The notes under the pieces were generated by a model, which was not told the DNA's origin, made no database searches, and saw only the letters and a program-made list of their open reading frames with translations. Source: Lumbricus rubellus (lineage: Eukaryota; Annelida; Clitellata; Crassiclitellata; Lumbricidae). From it: a stretch of DNA of 64,000 nt. A program made the translations under genes and the position numbers. Location of the stretch: the NCBI GenBank assembly GCA_945859605.1, contig OX243828.1:25361397-25425396 (forward strand), written 5' to 3'. Positions within the stretch are counted from its first letter, which is position 1, and the number at the start of each line of letters is the position of its first letter. This document shows, in pieces, positions 54,166-64,000 of this stretch.

Positions 54166-54756
54166 GAAGAAGACAAAGATAGAGGGAGCTGTTTACTTGA
54201 CGGTAAGTTTGAAATCGTCGACTATGATTGGTCGAACTTTGCTTTGAATTGCAGAGATTTAAACATAACACTCGAGTTGTCAGATTTTCCTAATTCCGGA
54301 CCATGGTGCATTGCACAGTTCATGACGCAGCTCTCTATAATTTATGACTGAAGAAAACCATGATGTCGACTTTACTTTTATTTGCGCTTAATTCCCATAA
54401 GTGCGCCAATTTCTGGTGTCGCCAGCCCCAAGTCTAGATGCAGGAGACAAGATACTCTATTGAGTCTATTCGTATTCTTTTCATAGAGCCTGCTAATAGG
54501 AGAAGAGAAGCTTCATAACCCATCGATGCTGATCTTTTGTGTTGGGACGGTGAGTAAGTAAGAGCAACTGATTGAGTCAACAATACTACTGGGTATACCT
54601 TGAAGCAGTCGTCGTGGATATGATCTCGAGGCTATAGTAGGCCTAGGCCTACCTGCCAAAGCGTATAATTATAATTAGGGCCTATTATTAGCCTAACTCT
54701 CACGTATAATATATTCCGAGAACTCCTCCACTGGTTACACGCTGCCAGTGTGCGTT
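53976..54756. other. spacer with a GACA microsatellite
   Basis: GACA run at 54113-54163; nothing else recognised. Confidence 0.6.
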
Positions 54757-54903
54757 TGTTTGTTTGTATGTGCACTGTTATAGAGCCCCTTCAAGCTCTC
54801 TACTCAGAGGCGCTCCCGACTACAGCGCGGACACTGAATCGGAGTTTCACGCCGAAGCGCTGAGCAATTGCCAGTGAAGGACTTGCCCAAGGTCCCTACG
54901 CGC
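54757..54903 (-). mobile_element. tRNA-derived SINE (family S), 5' truncated
   Basis: Body and tail are present on the minus strand (TTCGGCGTGAAACTCCGATT, GCGCCTCTGAGTAG, CTTGAAGGGGCTCTATAACA). The tRNA head is missing. Confidence 0.85.
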
Positions 54904-55786
54904 CTCTGGTTCTTTGAGTGGCCCCTTTAGAAATTAGAATACGTTGCAATGCAATCTTTCTATTGTGTCGCGACATAATCAGTCTGTTGTAGGCCTAATT
55001 CTAATGTAAAGAATGGTGCAGTTACATTGTATTGTAATAATATTTATTGTGATTGTAGGCCTAACTAGGAACTTTCTAAGCCAGCATATATAGGTCTACT
55101 TTTAGGCACTTTAAAATTTAAATGCAGAGAGTCGGTTGTCCGCTTCTGTGATTCATTCTTTCATGGCCATAAAATCAGCTTTTAGCCTACTCTACAATAT
55201 TAAAGAATAATCTCACTGCACTTTTTCTCATTGGACATAACATCGGCATATCTTGACGACTCGACATTAACACAAATAGCGCGTGAAACAATGGGTTTCA
55301 TCTTCAGAACGCGTCCATAAAGCCAAGATTGTGCTCAAGACAAAGGTTATTGATGACAATCGACAAAAGCAACTTTTAATCCATTCGCACTTTAAAAACT
55401 TTGGTGTTTGGTAGGCCTAAAGCTTAGCCAACAAAACCGATCTAGGCCTACTCGCATTTCTTTATAACTCTGAGAAGCATGATTAGAGCAGTCACTAATT
55501 AAAATGTAAAATTCCTTAAATCTAAACGCGGCGTGACAAGTAGGCTAGGCGTTATTCTTTTAACCCCATACCTCGTCCATTGTCAATCTACTTACGAAAA
55601 GAATACGGTACAATGTTAAAATGTTCTCAACGCTACATACGGTGATATAGTACATGCCGTATAGCAGAGAAGCCTTTCAACCTTATACTTTTTGTCTGTA
55701 GTGATTTTTCATTCACGACAACAAAATAAAAACGTTGCAAACACACTAATTGTCAAATGTTAAGCAGTCCAACTGAGTCCTTCTCT
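54904..55786. other. 3' flank of tetraspanin B
   Basis: AT-rich; no close AATAAA on the minus strand. Contains TAGGCCTA words. Confidence 0.4.
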
Positions 55787-55855
55787 TCACTCCACTGTTC
55801 TCTTCTTTCTCTCACTTCCAAATATCAAGAGGCAGGCGAACAGAAGTCCAATGAT
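55787..55855 (-). CDS. tetraspanin B last exon
   Basis: IIGLLFACLLIFGSERKKRT, VE, stop TGA. Acceptor TTTGCAG. The tail is more basic than in A. Confidence 0.9.
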   Translation of the reverse strand: MIGLLFACLLIFGSERKKRTVE

Positions 55856-58404
55856 CTGCAAATAGAAGAGTAGCAATATTTATAACACGAAATATTATAA
55901 AGTTCAAGTATTTCTATTAGAAGATTTATAAAGCGCACGTTGATGCGTGTAGACTGTAGACCTAATAATTATTGTAGGCTATAGCTGACTATGCAGCTTT
56001 AAAAGATCACAAAGGGTATAAAGCAGAATATAGCGCATCGGTTATAAGGTATGGTATAGTAGACTGGGGTATGATGTGATGAAGTAGAGCGCCTCGGATT
56101 AAGTTGTATGGCCTACAGTGAAAGGCGTTTTATAAATCCAAAAATAATATAGTATAGCATAGGCATGATAGGTCAAGTTAGGTAAGGTCAAGATATAGAG
56201 CAGAACTTTTTTTAGAAGCACTGGAGTAAATTAATGTGGGGTAAAGTTATTTTGTACTTGTACTTGAAAGTGCTTGTTTTTCTTCAGAAAAATGATACAC
56301 GCAAGATCTCCTCCGGCCCCACCCCCAAAAAAATCGAAGTCCGTTGAACTGGTGTTGTATCGATGAACTAGAAAATGGGCGTCAGAAATAAAATAGACGA
56401 TACCCGGTACTTATCCAAAAGATTCATAAGAACTTTGGAGAGAAGGTGAAATCAGACAAATCGACAACATGAACTTCCTCGAATAAAAAATTAACATACT
56501 ACAGTCAAAACACTAAGCTGGTAAGTCGTTTGTCCCCCTCCCCAGAAACCCGTTCCCCTCACCCCTCCAAAAAATAGGGGAACTACATTAAACACTGCGT
56601 GTTGAGTGAAGTAGAGATTTACACAGGAGAGCAAAGAAGAATAGATTGAATAGGATTGGATATGATTTGAATAGGCCTTCGTAACGTACCTGAAGAGCCG
56701 CGAAGCCACAGGTAACTCCAATTATGATGGGAGCGTTCTTGTTCAGGAAGTCCACTAACGCGTAGTAGCATCCCTACACGAAAACAGAAAACCAGTTCGT
56801 ATGCTAAAGATTAATTATTTTTTATAATTCAACCAATTGCAATATTAAAATGGTTAAGGGTCTAAGTGTTTCCCTTCAAACGAGATAGGTACATGTACAT
56901 GTTATGATGTTTTTAGTGGCTTGGGAATTCAATAAGCCAATTTCAATTGTTGATACATTAATACGCTTGGAACATTAAAATACATCCTTGGAAGTAGTTA
57001 TGCCTATTTATTGGTCAGTATGCCTGCTTGCTCCTCTAATCATCCGTTTACATTTCCTATCCTTCAATACACCGCATCAATGACTTGATTATAATTATAC
57101 TCGCACCACAATATGCGCTAATATGCTCCATAACAATTTGTACAGATTTCTCCACTGTGGAGACCCCACATCTGTTTAAATTAAAGTAGGCCTAGGCTTA
57201 ATGGCATATATATATATATATATATACATACAAATGTATAATTATGGTAAACGTCATCGGAGTCTCAGGAATAGGCCTTAGTGTCGTAATAAGCTTATAC
57301 ACTATACAGCACTCGCCGGCGTTATCATGGACAAACAGGTTTGCTAACTAGCCTATAGCCTACTAATTAATATTTTAGATTGCTCCTATGCAAGATAGAA
57401 TAGAAGGATAAGCTGAATGTTTGCATCCTGGCATAAGCATTGCGGGAAACTGACCTGCTGATAGATGTGCTCCTGCATTCCATTCTGACACCTGAAGATT
57501 TCATTTATATCTTTGGAATTGCAGCAAGTGTAAGGAACCTAAATCCAGACACACAGCAACAGGGTGATTTCGAATATAGTTAAAATACTTGTAAACTTGT
57601 AAAGTCTGACTGTTAATTATAATTTTAACGACAACAGCTGATCAACCTATTCAGTAAAATGATGTGATTATCGAATCATACTTCCAATAATGCAGTAGAT
57701 TCTATTTTATTCAGTCTAAGTTTACTAATCCATATATTAGGCCTAATTAAATCCACAGGTGCTATGTAGGGATTAAGAAGGCCTGAGAAATTTCAATATT
57801 GAAAGAAAATCAAAATCAATCATTTTGAACTCAGTCATTCAAGTAATAATTCATGTGTCGATCATGTGTCAAATCAAATCATGTGTCTTTTAAATCGTGA
57901 TCGATCACTAATCTGCAAATTAATCTACTGATCAGAAAAAGCGGTGCACAGTTTCTGGTCAGAGGGTACAGATGATCCACCAATTAACACCTGGTCAAGT
58001 AATCGTAGTAGTAAAACTGCAAACTTCTGAAGCGCCACTCTAAAGTCAACGGCAGAGCTGCGTCTAGTCAGATGGGTTTTACAAAGGTAAGCGCGAATCT
58101 GGTCGATTTCTGTGTCATCGACGAGTAAACCATTGATAGACAAGCAGACAGAGCCATGATATAGACGTAGACAGACAATCATACAGAGACAGATACACAG
58201 ATAGAGAGGAGAAGATGCCGACAACAAAATATTTGCTATGATTGCCCAACTATAAGGTTGGAACAGAAGTGGGAGAACCATGCAGTGACTGAGACAGAAA
58301 GACACACACACACACAGACACACAAACACACACAGACATAGAGATAGACAGACAGATAGACAGGAGAGGTAGGCCTACAGAGAGAGAGAGAGAGAGAGAG
58401 AGAA

Positions 58405-58453
<49 letters not shown>

Positions 58454-59723
58454 TACAGACAGAGACAGAGACATGTCCAGATGTATGGAGAGCTCACTCA
58501 CCACAAATCGATCTGAATTGTTGTCGTACTTGCTCCCTATGTAGTCTAAGTAGCTGAAGCTTCCACAACATTCCCACTGCACATGTTTAAAATCAACAAC
58601 ACATTAATTTACTGTCACATTTCTGCGGGATAACATTTCAAGCAATTCGAAACTAAGCTTCACATTAAGATCACAGGCGAATTCTCACATTAACCTTGAA
58701 TGATGGACTGACAGATCTCACGTCGCGAGTAGTGTTCTAGTCCTGGGCTTTCAGGTCTTGCTATGTTCAGCGCATTGCTTCCTTGCTTTGCGCCGCTGCC
58801 GCTTCTCCTTAAGCTTCGCTATCCTTTGAATTTCAAATCTTTCCACCGCCTCGCTGCATGTGCCGCGCCACTCCGAGCGCTCCACCGCAAGTCCCTCCAG
58901 GTCAGCAGCTGCGATGCCGCACATTTTCAGTTTGCACTTCAGATTGTCCTTGTAGCGCTTATATTGTCCTCCCTGCGCCCGGTTACCTTGTGCGAGCTGA
59001 CCGTAAAAGATTTGCTTCGGGATCCGTGTTGAGGTTGCTGCTGCTGATGATGATGATAATGACGATGACGATAACGATGACGACGACGATGATGATGACG
59101 ATGACGTTGACGACAACGACGATGACGGCGACGACGATGATGATGATGATGATGACGATGACGACGATGATAATTATGATCATGATTATTTTAAAACTGA
59201 TAATAATAATGATAATAATAACAAAGAATGACATACGCAAAAACAACAATAACAACAACAACAATACAAGGCTTACCTCCTGCTGCATTTTATTCCACGA
59301 TGATGAGATTCCATCTTCACTTGTCTCATTAACATAATGGTTGTGAACGTCGTTATACATACTTTTCGCAACGTTCTCGTTTATCTGGCAAAGATATTAG
59401 GGCTACATAAACTGCAGACACATAAACTCTGTGGCGGTGTTATTTAAGAATCTATGTTTTTGACAGTCATCTATGTTTCTGATTTCACTTAATTTATAAC
59501 AGCAAAACTATAATAATCTTCGTTTAATTTCAACTAACACAACGCATAATGATTAGGCCTACAACAATTCATAGTAGATGATCACAAGTTATTGCAGGAT
59601 TCGAATTTAATGTAAGAATACTGGATGCGTATAATTTTACAGACGAACCGAGTTCCAGTAGACGCACGTGAGGATGACGACAACAGCCTCGGCCATGATG
59701 ACGAGACCAACAGAACCAGCATA
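55787..59723 (-). CDS. tetraspanin B, 3' six exons (164 residues; 5' end not found)
   Basis: Coding exons (minus): 59649-59723, 59277-59384, 58502-58576, 57455-57538, 56690-56773, 55787-55855, all multiples of 3 with GT-AG introns. They correspond to exons 3-8 of tetraspanin A: TM3 (YAGSVGLVIMAEAVVVILTC), first part of the large loop (INENVAKSMYNDVHNHYVNE), CCG exon (WECCGSFSYLDYIGSKYDNN), VPYTCCNSKD exon, GCYYALVDFLNKNAPIIIGV exon, and TM4/tail ending ERKKRTVE. Six loop cysteines as in A. The first two exons (TM1, small loop, TM2) were not found between 59724 and 64000 and probably lie beyond the window. Tandem paralogue of A on the same strand. Confidence 0.92.
56690..56773 (-). CDS. tetraspanin B exon (GC motif and TM4)
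   Basis: 84 bp, GCYYALVDFLNKNAPIIIGV then TCGFAALQ, near identical to exon 7 of A. Acceptor TGTGTAG, donor GTACGT. Confidence 0.93.
57455..57538 (-). CDS. tetraspanin B exon (TCC motif)
   Basis: 28 codons: VPYTCCNSKDINEIFRCQNG then MQEHIYQQ. Acceptor GATTTAG, donor GTCAGT. Confidence 0.92.
58295..58475. repeat. CACA, GA and CAGA simple repeats
   Basis: Adjacent short arrays in an intron of tetraspanin B, ending 27 bp from the CCG exon donor. Confidence 0.93.
58502..58576 (-). CDS. tetraspanin B exon (CCG motif)
   Basis: 25 codons, two fewer than exon 5 of A. Acceptor TGTGCAG, donor GTGAGT. Confidence 0.92.
58751..59033 (-). pseudogene. LINE C-terminus, third type, open for about 94 codons
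   Basis: Minus strand: RIPKQIFYGQLAQGNRAQGG, QYKRYKDNLKCKLKMCGI, LEGLAVERSEWRGTCSEAVE and an RIAKLKEKRQRRKARKQ basic tail, then stop. This is the RLPK..FYGEL..G.R..GGQ..RYKD.LK..L block that ends many invertebrate and fish LINE proteins. It is 5'-truncated but with no frameshift in the retained part. Sits in an intron of tetraspanin B, same strand. Confidence 0.82.
59043..59170. repeat. GATGAC/GATGAT microsatellite
   Basis: Imperfect triplet and hexanucleotide array between the LINE fragment and the loop exon of tetraspanin B. Confidence 0.93.
59277..59384 (-). CDS. tetraspanin B exon (large loop, part 1)
   Basis: 108 bp, same length as exon 4 of A. Acceptor TTGCCAG, donor GTAAGC. Confidence 0.92.
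59649..59723 (-). CDS. tetraspanin B exon (TM3)
   Basis: 75 bp, same length as exon 3 of A. Acceptor TTTGTAG, donor GTTCGT. Confidence 0.9.
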
Positions 59724-60130
59724 CTACAAAGGTAAACAATGGAATCCATTGTCAGCATACTACAAAGGCAGACAACGCAAGTATAGGCTACATGCTACTC
59801 ACTTATTTTATAGGCACGCATAATCGCATATGGATGTTACAGACGCATGATTTCATGACTATAGGCTACAGACATAGAATAATAATAATTAGGCCTACAA
59901 TCATGCATTTAGGCGCACACGAGGATACCATTAAGTCAATGTAACAAAATAAGTGAGTAGAATGTATACTTGCGGAGCATTGCTATAGCCTACGCCCTAC
60001 GCCTAGAAGGAAATACATACAAATAGGCCTACGCAAGGCTTAAAGTGGGTCTGGACGGTCGTGGACAACGTCCATGCACTTATTTTAGAATCTGAACGCC
60101 GTCCAGTCACTTATTTGGCCATCACAGCCT
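59724..60130. other. presumed intron of tetraspanin B
   Basis: Scanned for the missing TM1/TM2 exon; none found. TAGGCCTA words present. Confidence 0.4.
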
Positions 60131-60222
60131 GGAAATGTAAGGGGCGTCCAGGCACTTCTTTTGGAAATGTAAGGGGCGTCCAGGCACTTCTTTTGGAAAT
60201 GTAATGGGCGTCCAGGAACTTA
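60131..60222. repeat. 32-bp minisatellite, about 3 copies
   Basis: Unit GGAAATGTAAGGGGCGTCCA followed by GGCACTTCTTTT. Degenerate GTCCAGTCACTTATTT words lie upstream at 60060-60130. Confidence 0.9.
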
Positions 60223-60552
60223 TTTTCCACACAAGAATAATAGGTATACGCTTATGTTTGCGCATAGGCCAACATACATGAAGATGTGCATACAAGTTTA
60301 TTTATTTAAAACATTTTAAATTAAATTAATATGCATATATATATATATATAGGCCTAGATGTTAGGAGAGACAGGTCTATATATACTGGCCATTACTGGG
60401 CCTGCCTATTATGTAAAATCTTGTCACAATTAGGCGAAATTGTCTGTCAACAAAGTGTTTTACTGACGGTGGAAAATGTTCCTATTGAGACCTGGCAGTC
60501 ATTTGAATCCACCGCAGGTTTAGTTTTATACACAAAATACATTTTAACCGTA

Positions 60553-60722
60553 GCATGGGCGGAGTTTGGTTTCCGTTCTTGGGGGCTGACTCCAAGTCTG
60601 GGTCTTCTGGGGGGGAGGGCTAACCCCGAAAAAGAATTCCATTTTCATGGGGAAAAAGTTGAATCTGGGCCTTCTGGAAGGGGGGTTAGCCCCCCCCCTA
60701 CACCTGATAAACTTCGTCCATG
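60553..60722. mobile_element. possible MITE
   Basis: CATGGGCGGAGTTTGG at the left; the right end in reverse is CATGGACGAAGTTTA. CCGTAG occurs just outside both ends. Internally GGGCTAACCCC and GGGGTTAGCCCC words. Small and without coding capacity. Confidence 0.4.
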
Positions 60723-61559
60723 AGCCGTAGCCTACATTGCATTTCGCAGATCAGTGGATTGAGACTAGGTCTATTTGCAGCATTCTTTTTCAAAAATAAA
60801 TCAATAAATTAATGGTTCCTTTAACCTGCTGCATGCCGGGGTTAAAATATAATGTCAAATATATTTTATACACCATAATGCATTGATTTAGACCTACATA
60901 GTCTTTGTTGTTTGTGTATAGGCCTACATATCAAGATTGCGTTCTCAAAGATCTACATGTATTACAGGTGCATACATGTAAGTGGGCCTATTAATCTATG
61001 TAGGATTGTAGGCGTAGATTTGTGCATGTCATCTCGCATGTAGGCCTGGGCCAGTGACTTAGAAAAACGACATGAAGAGATGTGAATGTTTAAATCTAAT
61101 CGGACCCGCGTTCAATTTTCAGGTATAGGGCCTGCATGAAATAATAGGTCATAGGTCTACGTGAGGATCAAGTAGTATGGCACACACCTCGGCGCATTTA
61201 CTTGGGTTACGGTTAACCAACATCCTACTGTTTCTAACCGATAACAATAGTCTAATGTCCAACAAAGTAATAGGCCTAAGGCCTACTTAGATAACTCGAC
61301 AGACACCTGCAGTGGTATCCTGATGCACGTGTGCGTGGACCCTATAATATATGTAACCTAAAGCAGACCAACAACGAATAGAATGGCTCGGCCCTAATGG
61401 CTACACGGTCCATCCCATGCTATGGTAGCCTATTTGCCAGTGTTTTTCTTGAATCTTCGTTTCTCTACTGGAATTGCATATTATCAGTACTTCCCATCTA
61501 CATGAAGTACAGAGGTACTTCAAAGATTCCATGTAAAGTGTTTTATGGAGTAAAACCAC
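60723..61559. other. AT-rich spacer
   Basis: No gene; several TAGGCCTA words. Confidence 0.5.
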
Positions 61560-61740
61560 GCAATCTATTCTGACATCAGAAACTCCACATCGCTGACAAC
61601 TTTCAAGAAGCATCTGAAAACTGAACTTTTTACACAGGCTGACAGGCATATTATCTTGACTGACTTTTCCCTGCTCCGAGTGTCTCTGAATCGTTGCTAC
61701 GGTTTTTTTAATCGATTGCTTACGAACCCATGGCACTTAA
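61560..61740 (+). pseudogene. LINE C-terminal fragment (CR1/L2-like)
   Basis: Plus strand: DIRNSTSLTTFKKHLKTELF then TQADRHIIL, the ..LP..IR...SL..FK..LKT.LF ending of LINE proteins. A different copy type from family L (no GSASE ending). Confidence 0.7.
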
Positions 61741-61845
61741 ATCTCTAGGCATACATATTATTATTATTTTTTACAAACAACTGAATTCTGCTAAGCTTAC
61801 TGCTCGTTCTCTGCATGCTAGTGCCAGTCCTAAGCCAGTGGCGTA

Positions 61846-61885
61846 ACAACTGAGCCGGGGGCCCGTGGACATTCTCAGCTTGGGG
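61846..61885. mobile_element. possible single end of a DNA transposon
   Basis: CAGTGGCGTAACAACTGAGC followed by GGGGGCCCGTGG looks like a hAT-type terminus; no partner end found. Confidence 0.25.
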
Positions 61886-62119
61886 CCCTATCCATAAACG
61901 GAACTAAACAGTGAAAACAATTAGATGGCCATTTTAAAACAAGAGCGTAATTATATCTGAAGCAATTTTGGTAGGGCAATAGTGTAGGGCTGTAGGCCTA
62001 CTAGGCCTAGTGAGTTTTTGTAAAATTTCGCTTTATGAATGTCAGTATTAAACGCTGTCATCAATATGCTAATCCATGCATTGTTAAGGCAATGCAAAAC
62101 AAGGAAACGGTTCCACGAC

Positions 62120-62596
62120 AACTGGTCTACAGACAACTCGTATTGATGAATTAGAAACTGGATGTATGAAAAAAACGTTAAATGGTTTTTTTAGCTTAAA
62201 TGGAAGCTGGATTGATAATTTTCATTTATGTATTTCAACATTCATCCAGCTTCTATTTCAGGTCTAAGATTACCTCATACAGCTTCTATTTCTCGTTCAT
62301 TATTTTCGTCAATCCAAGATTGATTTCAGATATAAAAATACCTTCATCCAGTTTCCATTAAAAGCGTTTTTCATCAATCCAGCTTCTATCTTAGATCTAA
62401 AATGTGTACTTTCATCCAGCTTATATTTCTGACGTGTTATTTTCGTCAATCCAGGTTCTATTTCACCTGTAAAAGAACCTTCGTCCAGCTTCCATATCCC
62501 TTGCGTTTTTCATCAATCCAGCCTCCATTTCATCTGTAAAAACTTTCCTCCAGCTTCCATTTCTCAAGCGATGGACCAGTTGTCTGTAGACCAGTT
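62120..62596. repeat. 33-35 bp tandem array bounded by a 19-bp inverted repeat
   Basis: AACTGGTCTACAGACAACT at 62120-62138 has its exact complement at 62578-62596. Between them, TCATCCAGCTTCYATTTC-type units recur every 31-38 bp (about 62244, 62277, 62312, 62345, 62376, 62414, 62449, 62484, 62516, 62549). Alternate units are more alike, suggesting a dimer of about 68 bp. Near the left end one inverted copy (AAATGGAAGCTGGATTGAT) occurs. Confidence 0.8.
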
Positions 62597-62774
62597 ATTG
62601 TTAGACCAGTTGTCTGTGATTATTATTATTGGTGATTATTTTTGTTTAGTCACCGCAATAGTGATGATCCAGATAAAAGTAAATGAATGAATGCAGTGAC
62701 TGTTATTATGAGCGCGAAGGAATGAACACTGCAATGTGCAGTGTGTATACCAGTCACTTCAACGCTTGACTCGA

Positions 62775-62945
62775 AAAGAGACATTGACAGAGACAAAGAC
62801 AGGTACACACAGTGCACACACACTGAGTGAGAGAGAGAGTGAGAGAGAGGCAGACAGACAGACAGACAGACAGACCTATCTCTCTCTGTCTCAGACTGTC
62901 TGACAGACAGAGAGAGACAGACAGATAGCCTAGACACACACAGTG
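62775..62945. repeat. GACAGA/GAGA/CACA simple repeats
   Basis: Interrupted short arrays; ORFs here are repeat translations. Confidence 0.9.
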
Positions 62946-63059
62946 TCACACACAGACAGCATGATTTAGGAGCCGAAAAGCATAGGCGGAGACCTGGTCC
63001 GAACTTTGGGGGGGACGGACGAGCGGCCGAAGGACGATCGCTTAATTAAGCGCGAAGCC

Positions 63060-64000
63060 TAAAAAAAGGTGTTTTTTACGACTAAAAAAGGTGTCCAGAC
63101 ATTTTGACGACTAATTAGAGGCGCTTTATAACTGTTTTTACACAATGCAATTTTTACAATACAATAATAAAAGAGTTCAGAAATTTTGAAATATAAAAAA
63201 GATGTCTTTAGAATTTTTTTCGGCTAAAAAAGGTGTCCACAGATTTTGATGACTATTAAAAAGTCTTCAGAAATTTTGAAATATAAAAAAAGATGTCTTT
63301 AGAATTTGTTACGACTAAAAAAGGTGTCCGGAGATTTTGATGACTAATAAAAATTCTTCAGAAATTTTGACATCTAAAAAAGATGTCTTTAGAATTTTTT
63401 CGGACTAAAAAAGGTGTTCGGAAATCTTGACGACTAGTAAACAGTCTTCGTCGCAACCGACCGTGCGGAGTGGAGAAGTCCTGTCGCACGATGTTCCGAA
63501 AGGAATGAAAGGAACTGAGAGAGAGCGAAAAAGTCTTCATAAACTTTGACGACTAAAAAGAGTGTCTTCAGAAATTTTGACGACTTAAAAAAGGTGTGTG
63601 CAGATATGTTGACAGCTTTAAAAGTGAGTTCAAAAATTTTTACAACTGAAAAAAGGTGTCTTTAGAAATTTTGACACTAAAAAAGTGTCTTCAGAAATTT
63701 AGACGACTATGTCTTTTGAAATGTTGACAGCTAATAAAAGGAGTTCTCAGAACTTTTGCGACTAGAGAAAGGTTTCTGGAAATTTTTACGACTAAAAAAG
63801 GTGTCTTTGGAAATTTTGACCACTAAAAAAAGAGTGTCTTCAGAAATTTTGCCAACTAAAAAAGTTGTATTCTTAAATGTTGACAGCTAAAAAAGGTGTC
63901 TTATGAAATTTTGACAACAAAAAGGTTTCTTCAGAAATTTTGAAGACGAAAAAGAGTGTCTTCAATAATTTTGACGACTATAAAATTGTGTCTTCAGAAA
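63060..64000. repeat. 31-36 bp satellite, over 20 diverged copies, running off the window
   Basis: Unit approximately TTTTGACGACTAAAAAAGGT then GTCTTCAGAAA, with many point changes and small indels. It begins near 63060 and continues past the end. A LINE fragment interrupts it at 63451-63528. Confidence 0.92.
63451..63528 (+). pseudogene. LINE C-terminal fragment inside the satellite
   Basis: ACCGACCGTGCGGAGTGGAG encodes a DRAEWR block and is followed by GATGTTCCGAAAGGAATGAA, matching 1299-1370 in the fragment at 1163-1380. Confidence 0.65.

Noticed and set aside
57925..58582. 134- and 110-codon minus-strand ORFs in a tetraspanin B intron
   Set aside because: The first is intron plus simple repeat; the second is real only for the WECCG exon, after which it reads into a CAGA array.
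60331..60723. 130-codon plus-strand ORF
   Set aside because: Overlaps a TA run and a MITE-like segment; no recognisable motif.

Overview
The window reads as nuclear DNA of an animal, most likely a marine invertebrate and possibly a deuterostome such as an echinoderm (taxon is inference). The reasons are two intron-rich tetraspanin genes, a protocadherin with seven cadherin repeats in one giant exon, a Ty3/gypsy LTR retrotransposon, tRNA-derived SINEs, several LINE 3' ends, hAT-like and piggyBac-like non-autonomous DNA transposons, and very abundant simple-sequence DNA. There are no bacterial genes, operons, CRISPR arrays or rRNAs. The background is AT-rich. The retroelement and the protocadherin exon stand out as GC-rich islands.

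Layout. 1-14 kb: gene-free, with SINE copies on both strands, a LINE end, a DNA-transposon remnant, many micro- and minisatellites, and a nested tandem duplication at 12.7-14 kb. 14.1-21.1 kb: a complete gag-pol LTR retrotransposon. Its LTRs are almost identical, but the 5' LTR has lost 720 bp including the core promoter, and the reverse transcriptase carries an in-frame stop. 21-28 kb: SINEs, polypyrimidine tracts, small DNA-transposon derivatives and AT-rich spacer. 28.1-30.9 kb (minus): protocadherin exon ending in a consensus splice donor, so the gene continues to lower coordinates. 31-41.7 kb: minisatellites, a large GACA array, a duplicated ATAC/ACGT/AC composite array, and a clean hAT-type element with a perfect 8-bp target duplication. 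41.8-49.7 kb (minus): a complete eight-exon tetraspanin gene, assembled here exon by exon (255 residues, all introns phase 0). 49.7-55.8 kb: spacer with one orphan ORF, a degraded hAT-like element carrying a 22-bp minisatellite, and a truncated SINE. 55.8-59.7 kb (minus): the last six exons of a second, paralogous tetraspanin; its first two exons were not found and probably lie beyond the window. 60-64 kb: minisatellites, a LINE end, an inverted-repeat-bounded tandem array, and the start of a 31-36 bp satellite.

How the parts relate. The two tetraspanins are tandem paralogues with matching exon structure. The SINE family shares its 3' end with a LINE in the same window, including the LINE's last five codons and stop, which suggests the SINE borrows that LINE's machinery. 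Many microsatellites sit at LINE 3' ends or in gene introns. I found no evidence of an undescribed multi-gene system; the most interesting material is the repeat biology and the structural history of the retroelement.
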